Source: Pigoraptor chileana (Eukaryota > Opisthokonta > Filasterea). From it: a DNA stretch of 29,992 nucleotides. Location: contig CALSCR010002960.1 of the NCBI GenBank assembly GCA_943704495.1, forward strand, positions 1 through 29,992, read 5' to 3'. The notes under the pieces were generated by a model. That model ran no database searches, was not told where the DNA came from, and was given only the letters and a program-made list of their open reading frames with translations. A program made the translations under genes and the position numbers. Of this stretch, positions 9,993 to 22,171 are shown one piece after another (positions within the stretch are counted from its first letter, which is position 1; each line of letters opens with the position of its first letter).

Positions 9993-12900
9993 ATGGCCGA
10001 GGCAGTCGGAGCAGAGATCGGCCTGGAACTGAAGTCCACTGTGGGCTTTGGAGGTGCGTTGATTTCAAAGCCCGTTGTGGGATCTAGATGCTGCTGCTAT
10101 GCCTTGTACGACCGATATTAGCCATAATCACACAGGACGTGCACTCGTTGAAAACACATTTCTTTGCTACTTTCTCTTGCATGTATTTGTCTGTCGTGTT
10201 GAGAGGATTGCGCAGTGTTACCATTGGCTATTCGGAGATCTGTTTTCTCATTCGTGTTTGGGTGTGCAACTGTATTTTCCTGGCACACACGAAATAGGCA
10301 ACGTGCACGGCGGACTCAACATCCATCCCGACAAAAAGCACGTCATATACCCGCTAGGATCGACCGTTGTCGTCCGCGAAATTGCGAACAACCACAAGCA
10401 GGATTTCCTCCAGGGACACACAAACACCGTCTCATGCGTGGCCGTGTCGAAGAGCGGGCGCTTCATCGCCTCGGGACAGATCACACACATGGGTTTCCAG
10501 GTGCGTTGGACATTATTCTTTTGCCATATTGTCGGATATTGTGCCGCTATTGTGGATGGAGCAGCTGTGCCTTATTGTTTTTCTCGTTTGCGCATCCATT
10601 CTTATTTTGTTTCTGTGTGCCGTGACTCGTGTGTCTGCAGGCCGAAATCATCGTGTGGGACTTTGCGACTCGCAAGCTTGTCTACAAGTTTGCGATCCAC
10701 AAGGTGAAAGTGCAAGCACTTGCCTTCTCGCCCAACGATAAGTATCTCGTGTCTCTCGGTGGTCAGGACGACAACTCGATCATTCTCTGGGATCTGGCAC
10801 ACGGACATGCCATCTGCGGCAGCCCCGCGGCCAAAGAAAGCAGCGGAACTGCGCTTGCTGTTGCCTACTCTAACGACAACGACGATGTTTTCATCACTGG
10901 AGGCAGCTACACCCTGCGCGTGTGGGAGCTGGACCTCGCGAATCGGAAGGTCCGCCCGACAGACTGCCAGCTGGGACAGTTGAAGCGCGTGGTCATGTGC
11001 ATCGTCGTCGGCAACGACAACGAACACTTTTTCTGTGGAACGACAAGTGGCGACGTCCTCCAGGTTAATCTGCGGACAAAGCTGTTCAAGCACTCTGGTC
11101 CCCAGAAGGAGAAGCTCAGCATGGGCGTCCTCAGCGTCTGTCTTGCGCCAAACAACGATATTGTCGTCGGCGCTGGCGACGGAACCGTGGCAATCATCAA
11201 GGCCAACAGCCTCAAGTTTGGATCGTGAGTGTTTTTTTGTTTTGTTTGGGTCTCTTTTTGCAACACTTTCATCGATGTCTCCCCGTTATTGTCGAATGAT
11301 ATGCATATTTCGTCTCAGTTGAAATAGGACATCCTTGTCATTGTGTCGCCTTCAGCGTCGCATTAACGCCTTCCGTTCCTTCGTGTTACTTGTCGGCGTG
11401 CAGCTCTACAAAGCTTGACGGAGCGGTGACGTCAATTACGGCACCAAGCGCTTGCGGCTCGTTTTTCTTTGCTGGAACTTCGCAGTCGAATATTTACGAC
11501 ATCTCGCACGAGTCACTGACTGCATCGCTGAAGAGCACCTGCCACTATGACGTTATCAACGACGTTGCTTTCCCATAGTGAGTGTGCTTCGCTGTCATAA
11601 TGCAATCGTCTACTGTTATCTCTGTCACTTTTTGTTGCAAGTCCATGGGCGTTAATGCCAAAGGCACAGACATCACAAGCCCATCCACCACACACACACT
11701 CTCTCTCTCTTTTCTTTCTGTTCTCTCCATTCGAAATCGATTTGACCTGTCTCTGTGTCGTTTGTATTTTCATCGTGTATGGAGTGGAGATCTCTGCAAA
11801 TGACGACTATATGATGACTAACTGAGAGACGCTCGAATTCCGCACCCTCAGCGGCTACTCGGATTGCTTTGCGACGTGCTCTGTCAACGACATTCGAGTG
11901 TGGAATGCCAAAACGAGCACCGAGCTCCTCCGCATCACCGTCCCCAACTTGGAGTGCCACGCGGTGTGCTTTACAACAGACGGGAAGACCATCGTGAGCG
12001 GTGAGTGATACATTTTCCTGTCGAGGTCGTTGTGGAGATGCAACAACGGTCACTCGATTGCCTTTCGCTTCAGCTTGAAGATGGTCGTGCTTTTGTATCA
12101 GTCATCATGTACATCGTCCTACATCACAATCAGCTAATTAACCCATTGATTTTGTTTTGTTTGGTTTGTAGGATGGAACGATGGCAAGATTCGCGCGTTT
12201 GCACCGCAGTCCGGACGCCTTGTCTACGTCATTCACGATGCACACAACAAGGGAGTCACTGCCGTGGCGGCCACGCACGACTGCAAGCGATTGATCACGG
12301 GAGGTGGCGACGGCCAGGTCCGCGTGTGGCGCATTGGACCTTCGACGCAGACAATGCTCGGCGCAATGAAGGAGCACAAGGGTGAGCAGCGAGATTTCAC
12401 ATGTTTGTGAATGTTTTATTGTGCTGTTGGTGTGGCATGTTCCTCTCTTTCGGTCCTCTTTGTTTTTCTTTGGCTCACATTCATTCTTGTCGCTGTGTCG
12501 ATGTGCAGGTCTTGTCACGAGCATTTGCGTGCGGAAGAATGACAACGAGTGCGTGTCGTCAAGCAACGACGGCTCGTGCATCATTTGGGACCTCGAGCGC
12601 TTTGTGCGCAATCAGGTCATGTTTGCCGCGACAATGTTCAAGTCGGTGTGCTACCACCCGGATGAGTGCCAGATTGTCACGGGCGGCACTGACCGGAAGG
12701 TGCGTGGAGTGTTGTGGCTTGCTCTCTCACACTCACACTCTCACTATCACTAGCACTATGCCCCTCTCTCTCATTTTCTCTGTCTGGTATTGTGTAGTCC
12801 CTTGTGACTTGTATCATCAATCTTACTCACTCTCTTCTGCTCTTTTTGTGCAGATTGGCTATTGGGAGACATTTGATGGGTCCCTCATTCGAGAACTCGA

Positions 12901-13281
12901 GGGATCGCAGTCGAGCTCCATCAACGGCCTCGCAGTTGCACCCGACGGCAACCACTATGTCACGGGCGGCAACGACAAACTTATCAAGGTTGGTGCGCGC
13001 GCCCATGCTCTTTGGCTTTCCTTGTCGCAAACCAGATTACCGATCCTTTTTGCCGTGTCTCGGTGATCGCGACACTAAATCCCTGCGTCTCTCTCCCATT
13101 ACAGGTGTGGAAGTACGACGAAGGCGACGTTACGCACGTGGGCGTGGGCCACAGCGGCGACATTTTGCGCGTCAAAGTGTGCCCCAACCAACGTCTCATT
13201 GTTTCTGTGAGCTCGGATGGCGCCATCTTTATCTGGAGCTACCCGTACCAACGCCACCAGTCGCAGCCATCTTCGCGCTGA
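9993..13281 (+). CDS. CFAP52: CFAP52 (WDR16), ciliary WD40 protein
   Basis: I read nine exons, 9993..10053, 10298..10500, 10641..11224, 11404..11577, 11852..12000, 12172..12381, 12509..12699, 12854..12988 and 13105..13281, giving 627 residues (human 620). Every join keeps phase. CFAP52 is a double beta-propeller protein of motile cilia and flagella, a microtubule inner protein of doublet microtubules. Alignment is close along the whole length: GGLNIHPDKKHVIYPLG, LQGHTNTVSC, LAFSPNDKYLVSLGGQDD, ICGSPAA, RVWELDLANRK, GQLKRVVM, TCHYDVINDVAFP, LLRITVPN, WNDGKIRAFAP, LITGGGDGQVRVW, GSCIIWDLERF, GTDRKIGYWE, TGGNDKLIKVW, THVGVGHSGDI, ending with VSSDGAIFIWSYPY. The start lies immediately before the conserved GFGG...HGGL strand. 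It indicates that the organism builds motile cilia. Confidence 0.97.
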
Positions 13282-13874
13282 AGCGCCCGCACATAACGTC
13301 CTTTTTTTGCCCAATGCGTTAGTCTTTGTTTTTCTTTTTCTTTTGTGGTTTCATTGTCCACGTCAAGCGCACACATTATTCTTTTTCTTCTCTGTTGGCT
13401 CTCTCTCTTCTCTGTAGTTGTTGCATAAGCGTCGCGAGCAGCGTATCTGTAAAAATGAAAATCGATTTTTCAAATCCACATGTGTGTCGTGACTATTTCC
13501 GAGGCCCAAACTCGCACAGAACTATCAGCTATCTTCGACATGTTGAGGCATCAACAAGTCAATTAACAGTGTCGCTGCATGATGGCGCAAACTCAACCTC
13601 GTGGGTGAGGCCATGTGAAGCGCACTCTTGAGGTTGTCAATATGTTGTGATGCCACTCGGTTTGAAACCGGTTTTCTCCCGCCCACGCCGCAACGGCCTT
13701 TCGAACGTCGAGCTGCGACCCAACATGCTCCCGGCCTCAGCAGAACAGCCATTGGGGCCCCGATACGGTCTCACTCGTGAACCAGGAGCATGCTCAGATC
13801 TACTGCATGCGGGAAAGAGTCAACTTGGCTGAAGCATCGAACCGGTTGTTCGTGCCGCAGTAACATGGGCGCAG

Positions 13875-13896
13875 AATTGGCGAGCTCTCGCCAATT
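13875..13896. repeat. Perfect 10-base inverted repeat, 2-base spacer
   Basis: AATTGGCGAG (13875-13884) and CTCGCCAATT (13887-13896) are exact reverse complements separated by CT. It could bind a dimeric regulator or form a hairpin. Confidence 0.9.
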
Positions 13897-13956
13897 AGCC
13901 ACCAGTAAAGCCTACTTACCCGCGACATTCCCACGATTCCTTGTGACATATTGTTT

Positions 13957-14233
13957 CATAGTGAGCCCATAGTGAGCATTTGAAAAGAAGAAACAAAATG
14001 GCGAAAACAAAAAATAAGGGACAAAAAACCGGTTTTTTCCACCTCCCTCTCCCCATACAGTCCCCATACAATCCCATACTGAGGCCGTGCGGCCAATCGG
14101 GCATGATTCCCATAGTGGCGCCATACCAATTGTGGGCTCCATAGTCAGCCGATAGTGGGGGTCGTTGCGGGCTGCGTCCATAGTCAGCCCATAGTGAGCC
14201 GCGGGGCATTGCGTTTGAATGCGCGGTCCCATA
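13957..14233. repeat. Cluster of CCATA / CATAGTSAGC units
   Basis: CATAGTGAGC or CATAGTCAGC occurs at 13957, 13968, 14140, 14179 and 14190, with variants at 14111 (CATAGTGGCG) and 14151 (GATAGTGGGG). Three pairs are exactly 11 bases apart. CCATAC units at 14053, 14064 and 14074 are 10-11 bases apart. CCATA occurs ten times between 14053 and 14233. Confidence 0.85.
14023..14038. repeat. 16-base perfect palindrome with CCGG centre
   Basis: AAAAAACCGGTTTTTT is self-complementary. Shorter AACCGGTT palindromes occur at 13665-13674 (as AAACCGGTTT) and 13840-13847. Confidence 0.9.
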
Positions 14234-14640
14234 CAAAGTGGCAGCCAATCAGAGTGCGGGGAAAACCGGAATCTCGGCAGGACACATGTGTCAGGTGCCA
14301 GAGACCACCACCACCACACACACACGCACACGCACCACCACATACACCAACCGCCAACACATGCACACAGGCACACACGCAACACACCACGGCGGTGCGG
14401 CCGTCTGCATCACGGGTGCATGTTGACAAGCACAATTCTCGTCGGTGCTTGCTTCTGGTGTGCCTCTGGTCGCATCTTTCAACCAATGTGTGCCAGATTA
14501 GAATTAGCCAATTGTAGCAAACTAATCAAAATTACACGGCAAACCGCACCACCATCATTCGGCATCTTTTTCTTCCTGGCCTTAACCTTAAGAGGGTGTG
14601 TTGAATATTACTTCATCGAGGTGCTGACATCTCTCTAGAG

Positions 14641-17600
14641 ATGTCGGACCCCGAGCGCCCCTCCGTGGGGACGGTCGCTGTCTCTGTCGACGACTTTGGT
14701 GGCGCGAGCAGAAACTCGTCCTCGCCTTCAGCGTCTGTGCGCGATGCCCGCGAGAAAGCGGCCTACGAGGAGGCCATTGAAATGAGTGAAATCCGAATGC
14801 ACGAGGATACAATGAACAGCGAGGTGCAGCGCGAGCTCTCAAATGCAGTCAAGGGCGGTCTCGTCGGCGTCGGCGCTGTCCCTGCGGGATCCGACGAGGA
14901 CCTCCGAAATCTGCACAGCAAGAAGCCCACGAGGAGCGCGTTTGAGCGTGCCAACCCGCTTTCTCGCATGACGTTTTGGTGGATGAATCCGCTCATCTCG
15001 CGTGCGCGCCGTGGGAAGCTCGTGGACGACGACTTTGAGCTCTGTGACAGCGAAGAAGCGCAGTTTTGCTATGATCAGTTTTCGCAGCACTGGGATGAAG
15101 AGCTTAAACGTCCCGAGCCGTCGCTCCTGCGCGCGCTGAGGAAGACCTTTTGGAAGGACTTTGTCATTGCTGGCATCTTCAAGCTGTTTTGGGGCGCTTT
15201 TATGATTCTCGCGGCGTTTTACTTTGTGCTTTTCCTCGTCAAGAACGTCAAGAACTTTAATAATCCGAACTACCCGCAGTGGCAGGGCTTCATCCTGGCC
15301 ACCTTCTTCTCGGTCACGTGCTTTTGCATGTCAGTGTCACTGCAGCAGATGACGTCGCGGTGCTCGCAAGTTGGAATTCGCGTCAGGTGGGTGAGGCATG
15401 GGCCTAATCTTTGTGTTTGTCTGTGTTCTTCCTTGCCGCTTCATCTCGCACCGCAGTGCCTTTTGCAATTCTTTGGTCTGCAGATCTGTGCTTTACTCCC
15501 TTGTCAGCTTCATTTGATGACATTTGAAGCGTGAGCTCATGTTGATCTTGTGTGTTTGCTGTTTTCTCTCTCTTGTATGGATGGATGCAGAGGCGCCGTG
15601 ATGACCGCCATCTACCGCAAGTCTCTGCGTACCGAGGGAGTGTCGAACAAAGTCGGCGACGTCATTACGCTTGTGTCAAACGACTGCTCGCGCTTGCACG
15701 AAGGGGTATGTTTTGCATGGTCGCTTGTTTTGTGGGGTCGCACATATGGGCTGAGTCTCTGCTTCACCTGCATCAATTACTGAGGTCTTTGTTCATTGCA
15801 CTGACTGTGATATATTATTCTCTTATTGGGTTAATTTGCATCATATAGCCTTACCTTTTAATTCCAACGCACCGCGTGTGTGCCGCCCCTGTTACAGCAT
15901 ACAACATTCCATCGTCTCACTCTTATCTTTTTGCTTCTTTCCTCTTTTTGCACTCGCGCGCATACAACAAAACACTCTGTCAACTCTTGCAGTGCACAAA
16001 CTTCCACTTTTTGTGGTCGGGACCCATCGAATCGTTTACTATTGTCGGCCTCGTCTTCTACCAGACGGGCATCTCTGCTCTTCCCGGTCTGATCATTATG
16101 ATTGCCGTGGTGCCACTCCAGTATGGCCTCGCACTTCTCGTCACGCGCGCCCGCCGCAAGAACATCAAGATCACCGACGTCCGCGTGCAGATTATGCAGG
16201 AAATTCTGCAGGCCATCAAGCTCGTCAAGTTTTACGCGTGGGAGCGCAGTTTTGCAAAGCAGGTCAAGACGCTCAGGAAGAAGGAACGGTACTACCTGCA
16301 GAAGATCGCAAACTACAAGACCATCCATCTCATGATTGTGTTTATCATTCCTCCGATTCTTGTCCTTGGTGGGTGGCAGCGTTGTTGTGCTCCTGAGAAC
16401 ATCGCGTTGTGTGTGCGCGCGAAAAACTATGAGATGCCCTGCTCCTCCCACATACACGCACATTTGTGCATATACGTTTTTGTTTTGTAATTCATATCAT
16501 TGTCATCTTGTTGATTACTGACCGTCCGTCTTGCAAATCGTTATCCCCACTCTTTGACCCCCCACTACCACCACCACCACCACCAAATCTAAACACGCAT
16601 ACATACAATCACCAACAATGAACTCACAGCCATCTTCGCCGTCTATGTTCTGTGGACGGGCCACATTCTCGAGTCGGACACATCCTTCACCGTCCTGTCG
16701 CTGTTCAATTCCCTCCGCTTTCCGCTCGTCGTGCTGCCTGTTGCGCTCAAGAACGCCTCTGACACGCTCTCGGCACTGCGGCGCATTGGCCGCTTTCTTC
16801 AATCGGCTGAGATCCAGCCCCTTGAGCGTGGTGAGACGGCCGCCATTGAGTTTCACGACGCCTCCATCACATATCCCAAGCGCGAGGACGAGAAGCTCGA
16901 CGCAGAGGAGATTGAGACGCTCAAGGAGCTTAACGAGCCTGGTCGCGGCATCGTCGACGACACATCAGACTTTAAGCTGTCCGGTATCAACTTTGCTATG
17001 AAGCCCGGGCAGCTGATGGCTGTGGTTGGCCCCGTCGGGTGCGGCAAGACGTCGATCATCAATGCGATTCTCGGGGAGGCAGTTGTGTCGACTGGGTCGA
17101 TGAAGGTCGGCGGCCGTCTTGCCTATGTCCCGCAGACGTCGTGGATCCAGCAAATGTCCGTCCGCGACAACATTTTGTTTGGATCCAAATTTGATCGCGA
17201 GCGATACGACCGGGTTATCCACGCCTGCGCCCTCTCACGTGACCTCGAGATTCTTGCGCAGGGCGACATGACGGAGATTGGCGAGGGCGGCATCAACCTC
17301 AGCGGTGGGCAGCGCCAGCGCATCTCGCTTGCACGGGCAGTCTATTCGAATGCGGAGGTTTTCCTTCTGGACGGACCCCTCAGGTTTGTGTCTGTGTGTC
17401 GACTTTGTTTGTTCTTGTTTTGTGTTTTGTGTGTTTTTTTTCTGTTCTCCGTGTTTGTCTGTGCGTCTGTCTGTGCGTCTGTCTGTGCGTCTGTGTGTGT
17501 TGGAATACCTGCATGTATGCTGTGTCTGTTATCATGATAATAGCCTTGGCTGCATTACTCACCAACTGCTTATGTTATTCGGACACTTTTTAAAACTGAC

Positions 17601-20083
17601 CGAATTTTCCTCTCTCTCTCCCTCTTTTTTCTCCTTCTCTCTGGCCATCACTTTCCCACCACACAGCGCCGTCGACCAGCATACGTGCAACCACATTTTC
17701 GAGCACTGCATCAAGGGCCTTCTCGCGGACAAACTCGTCATTCTGGTGACGCACCAACTGCACCTCCTCTCCGAGTGCGACATTGTGGCGATTGTCAAGG
17801 ACTGTGCCATGGTGTATTGCGGCCCTTACAACGACGAGAGCATTTCAAAGCACATGAGCGCCGCCGCAGCGCAGATTGCCGTGGAAGGAAGCCACCACCA
17901 CAAGACACGTGACCCGAAGAAGAAGAACAAGCGCCGCGACAGTGTCCGTGAGATTCCGACTGGCGCCCTCACTTTTGCCGACAGGGCTGCGGCTGCGGAT
18001 CGCAAGGTCACTCTGGCCACTTATATGGGATGGATTCGGCAGGGCACACGCGTGGGCGTGATGATGGCGCTGCTTGTTCTTGCGGGAACGCAGGTTGTCC
18101 GCATTATCAGCGACCTCTTTGTGCGCGAGTGGACCAACAACAACAAGGCCCCCAACCAGGCCTACTATGTCAAGGCATATGCCGGATACGTCGCCGCTTT
18201 CCTCGTGCTCTTGCTCCTCCGTGGATGGTCCTTTTTTACGCTCGCCCTCCGCGCAGCATCGCGTCTTCACAACAAGATGTTTGCGGCGGTTTTGCGGGCG
18301 CCTATCTCTTTCTTTACGTTGACGCCGATGGGACCGCTTCTCAATTGCTTTTCCAAGCAGCAGGATCAGGTGGGTTGATGTGAATGTGTGGTTTTGTGTA
18401 TGTTTGTGCGTAAGTTTGTGCATAGTGAGTGGAGATGAGAGAAAAGTGGATGAGGAAGGCGGGTGATTAATTGCGATGAACTCACATTGGGTATTTGTGT
18501 GTCTGTTCTGCGGCAGGTTGACGAGACGCTTCCCGACGCCGTGCACATGGGCGGAATTTACCTCATGATCCTCTGCACGACTATTGGCGTCGTCATTTCG
18601 GTCATTCCTTACTTTGCGCTGGTGCTGCCCCTCCTCGTTGCCATGTTTGTGGGCATGCAGTGGTTCCAGGGAACGTGAGTTTATATGATCGTGAACACAC
18701 ACACGCACGTACGCACGCACATGCACGTACGCAAACACACAAATAGAAGCACACGCTTTGTGGTTTGTTCCTGTTGTCGTATGTGTGTTGCAGCTTGGCA
18801 CAATTGCGGTAATTTCTCAATGTGTGGTATTGATGCATTCCTCTCTGCCCATCGCTTCTCGCTCGCATCCTCCTGACATTGCTCACGTGTGCTGACGCAG
18901 TGCGGCCGAGTACCTCAAGAACCGTCTCGCCGTCACCAACCCGCCCATTTACGCTCACGTCGCCGAATCGCTCTCTGGCATTCTCGTCGTGCGCGCGTTT
19001 GACGCCGAGGAGCGCTTCAAGAAGGACAATCGCAAGATGATCAACACGAACCACCGCATTGTGTTTGGCATGGACCAGCTCCAGTGCTGGGCCGCCTTCC
19101 GCCTCGACCTCTTTGCATCCCTCCTCGTGCTTGCGACCGCCTTTTTCTGCGTTGGTCTCCGCACGGACATCAAGGGCAGCTCCGCTGGTCTCGCGATTTC
19201 AAACTCGCTTCAGATGCTTGTCTTCCTGACTCTCCTCGTTCGCGCGTTTACCGAGGCTCGCTCGCAGATGAACGCCGTCGAGTCGATTCTGTTTTACACG
19301 AAGAACGCCGGATTTGAGTCGAACAAGAAGGAGATTGAGATCACCCGCGGCCAGTGGCCACCGCGCGGGCAGATTGAGTTTCGCGACGTCTCCATGTCGT
19401 ACTTTGCCGACAGCGATCGCGTGCTGAGTAACGTCAGTTTGACGATCCAGGCCGGCGAGAAGGTCGGGATTGTCGGCAGGACGGGCTCGGGCAAGTCGTC
19501 GCTGCTCATGGTGCTGTTCCGCCTGGTTGAGCCCGCCACAGGCACCATCTTCATCGACGACGTTGACATTTGCAAGATGGATCTGGAGGATCTGCGGTCG
19601 TCCATGTCGATCATTCCGCAGGAGCCCGTCATGTTCAAGGGCACAATTCGCTCGAACCTCGATCCCTTTGGCGCGCACCCGGACGAGCGTCTGTGGCGTG
19701 CGCTGGAACTGTCGCATCTCAAGGCGACCGTGGAGGAGTTTCCGATGAAGCTCGAGGCGCCCGTTCTGGAGCAGGGCCGCAATTTGTCGCTCGGGCAGAA
19801 GCAGCTCTTTTGCCTCACGCGCGCCATTCTTAACGACTCGAAGATTCTCGTGCTTGACGAGGCCACTTCTGCGCTGGATCTCGAGACGGATGCGCTGATT
19901 CAAGAGACGATCCGCACTGTGTTTGAGGCGCGCACCGTGCTCACCATTGCCCATCGCCTGGAAACAATCATGGACTACGACAAGGTCCTGTTTATGGATC
20001 GCGGTCTCAACGTCGAATTTGGCAAGCACGCCGATTTGCTTGCGAATCCCGAAGGACATTTTTCGAGGCTTGTCCGCGGTTGA
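14641..20083 (+). CDS. ABCC/MRP-family full ABC transporter
   Basis: I read seven exons, 14641..15386, 15591..15705, 15993..16368, 16630..17383, 17667..18369, 18517..18674 and 18901..20083, giving 1344 residues with all phases consistent. The layout is TMD1-NBD1-TMD2-NBD2 without TMD0, as in short MRPs (MRP4/MRP5 type), which export organic anions and conjugates. The N-terminus is a hydrophilic cytosolic region; NPLSRMTFWWMNPLI is the family's L0 hallmark. NBD1 has Walker A GPVGCGKTS, signature LSGGQRQR and Walker B VFLLDG followed by PLSAVD. NBD2 has GRTGSGKSS, LSLGQKQ, VLDEATSALD and H1302. NBD1 has Gly661 after the Walker B Asp660, where this family usually has Asp and canonical sites have Glu; NBD2 keeps Glu1271. 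Typical of ABCC, TMD2 includes SPIY-like (NPPIYAHVAE) and VRAF motifs. Membrane and substrate cannot be told from sequence. Confidence 0.95.
17453..17500. repeat. CTGTGCGT/CTGT tandem repeat in ABC-transporter intron 4
   Basis: A 12-base unit (GTCTGTCTGTGC) repeats about three times inside the intron 17384-17666. Confidence 0.8.
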
Positions 20084-21039
20084 GCGCCTCGTTTCTGCGC
20101 AGCGTTGTTGCGTTTGTGTGGTGTGTGGTCGGATTGGCGAATGCGAAAATGGCGCTTCATGTGGGGCACGTGAACATGAAGCGAGTGGGATGTATTGTTA
20201 TGTATGTCTGTCACGCACCCACGCCGTCGGCGGAGAAGGGTGTGGGGCTATGTATACGTGTGTCTCTGTTGCGTTTGTGTGTGTGTGTGTGTGTGTGAAT
20301 GGCGTTGCCTCTGTCGGGGAACTTGCCGGCATTGCAGCCGTGCACCGAACTGACCGTGGCGCTGAACTCGCTCTCCCACTCTCGCTGTGAGTGGCAAGGG
20401 TGCTTGAATCCACCATCACTGCGACTCTTTTTTTGGTGTGCTGTGTGTGTAAAATTGCCTCCTGAGGGCTCTTAATTTTCTCGCACACACATACTTTCTC
20501 TCTCTTCCGTTGGGTCTGCCGCTTAGGCTCACAATGCCATTGTAGCTTGAGCGTCTGCTTATTTTGATTTCTTTCTCTCTTTTATTTTTGCGTGGCATGA
20601 GTGGGTGCGTGATGTATCACCCTAATTTTTCCCCAATCGATAGAAAGCCGTTTGCTTTTCTTGTGTTTTCTGCGGCGTCTTGCATGGAATGAATGAATAC
20701 GATGAATTTATCCATCTGTCGATCGAGTGGCTGTCAGTGGACCATTCTTCCTGTGACCTGGGACTGTCGGGCTGAGTTATGACAGTAGTCTGGACATACG
20801 CACTGGTGGCACCCGATAGCCCTTGCCGAGTAGCGTGCCCGGGGGTGATGCATCTGCCCAGGGTACGCTCCATGATACGTGATGACAGAGATTGATTTGC
20901 CCACTCGATCAGTCCTGCGATTCCGAGAGTGAGGGGACAGACTGAACTGACTTATAAGTGAGTGCACTCAAAAGCCGGCACTTTGATTGAACTAGTTTAT
21001 CGGCTTAACAAACGTAAAGGCAATAATTGTGCCGCGGAC
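20084..21039. other. Intergenic region between the ABC transporter and the Mpv17-type gene
   Basis: This is 956 bases with no supported gene. It holds a CACGTG at 20167-20172, a GT run at about 20274-20297, T-rich stretches near 20570-20630, and TTATAAG at 20952-20958, 88 to 82 bases before the next ATG. Confidence 0.55.
20952..20958 (+). promoter_or_regulatory. TATA-like element upstream of the Mpv17-type gene
   Basis: TTATAAG starts 88 bases before the ATG at 21040, close to the spacing of the TATA-like elements at 1306, 4786 and 26697. It is inferred from position. Confidence 0.35.
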
Positions 21040-22116
21040 ATGGCGCTTCTGTTCCTGCGCTCTGGGACATCTTCCATGGCCAGTTGCATTAATAGAAGTG
21101 GCGCTGCCATCATCTCGAACAATGCGCGTCGTGTCTCTGTCCCTCCGCACCTTAAAGCTGTTGCACTGAGGCGCTTTGCAAGTGGACCAGACGCCAACAA
21201 ACGTGAGTGATTGTTGTTGACTCGGCGTTTTTAGTTGTGATTGTCTGTTTTCTCTCGGCTGCATCTCGAAGTGCATCCTTGACATGCAGACATTTCTCTA
21301 ATCTTTCTTATATCTGCAGACATTCCTTTTTACAGACGTCTCTTCAACGCTTACAATGCCGCACTCGAAAAGCGACCCATACCAACAAAGGCTGTTACGT
21401 CGGGAGGTAATCTTTGCGCAATTGCTATCCTCTGCTTTTGTTGCCCCCGTCTCTTTAGTTGCCCATCCAACAGGAGTGGATTTCATGGATTAATTCGAAG
21501 ACTCTACATCTTTATTAATGCATCTCAAAAAGCGTAGTGCTATTTGCACTTGGCGACGTAATCGCACAAAAGCTGTCCACAGAGGACTCTGAGTTTGACT
21601 TCAAGCGCCTCGCGCGTGCGTCGGCGTATGGATTTGCCATCCTGGGACCCCTGTCCCACTACCACTTCAATCTGTTGCACTGGATTGTCGTCACGCGCCT
21701 GGGCATCAGGGGCGCAGCGATGCCCTTTGCCAAGGTCGCATTGGAGCAGTTTGGGTATTGGTCGCCGTTCATCTTGTCTGTGTACATAACATCGATGGGG
21801 CTGATGGAAGGGCTCTCGGTGACGGAGGCGACACGTCGTTTGAGAGAGCGGTTTTGGCCCACAATGAAGGCGAATTGGGTGGTGTGGCCTGCCGTTGGGG
21901 TGAGTGGGATCGCACTGCTTCTGTACTGTGGAGGACCCATGCACTCGGGCCTGTGTTTAGTGTATATATATGTGTGTGTATATGTGTGTGCGTGTGTGTG
22001 TGTGTGTGTGTATGCAACGCAAACCATACAGCCTTGAATCCCGCATCCTGCCCGCACAAACTGTGGTTTTCTGTCCATATCATTGTTGCTGATGTGTTTG
22101 TCTGCTCTGTTGCGTT

Positions 22117-22171
<55 letters not shown>

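Larger units (their letters stand above)
13282..14640. other. Large intergenic region with a cluster of short repeats and palindromes
   Basis: This is 1359 bases between CFAP52 and the ABC transporter. 13300-13425 is pyrimidine-rich. From 13660 to 14240 there are three AACCGGTT palindromes, one 10-base inverted repeat, and many CCATA/CATAGTSAGC units. From about 14310 to 14390 there is CA-rich sequence. No coding exon is supported. The minus-strand open frame over the repeats reads as repeated HYGLTM-like peptides and is a product of the DNA repeats. Confidence 0.6.

Noticed and set aside
10075-10707. Long open frame running through CFAP52 exon 2 and both flanking introns
   Set aside because: Only 10298-10500 matches CFAP52; the flanks are intron with GT and AG ends in correct phase.
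13833-13925. Possible minus-strand tRNA with A-box-like TGGCTAATTGG and B-box-like GGTTCGATGC
   Set aside because: The boxes are about 58 bases apart, longer than a standard tRNA, and the T-arm and acceptor stems do not pair.
13912-14385. 157-codon minus-strand open frame containing repeated HYGLTM peptides
   Set aside because: It is explained by the DNA repeat units; it is rich in Cys/Val from CA-repeat DNA and has no domain or splice context.
20876-20955. Possible C/D snoRNA: GTGATGA, then CTGA about 65 bases later
   Set aside because: No complementary terminal stem and no internal boxes were found; short boxes like these arise by chance.
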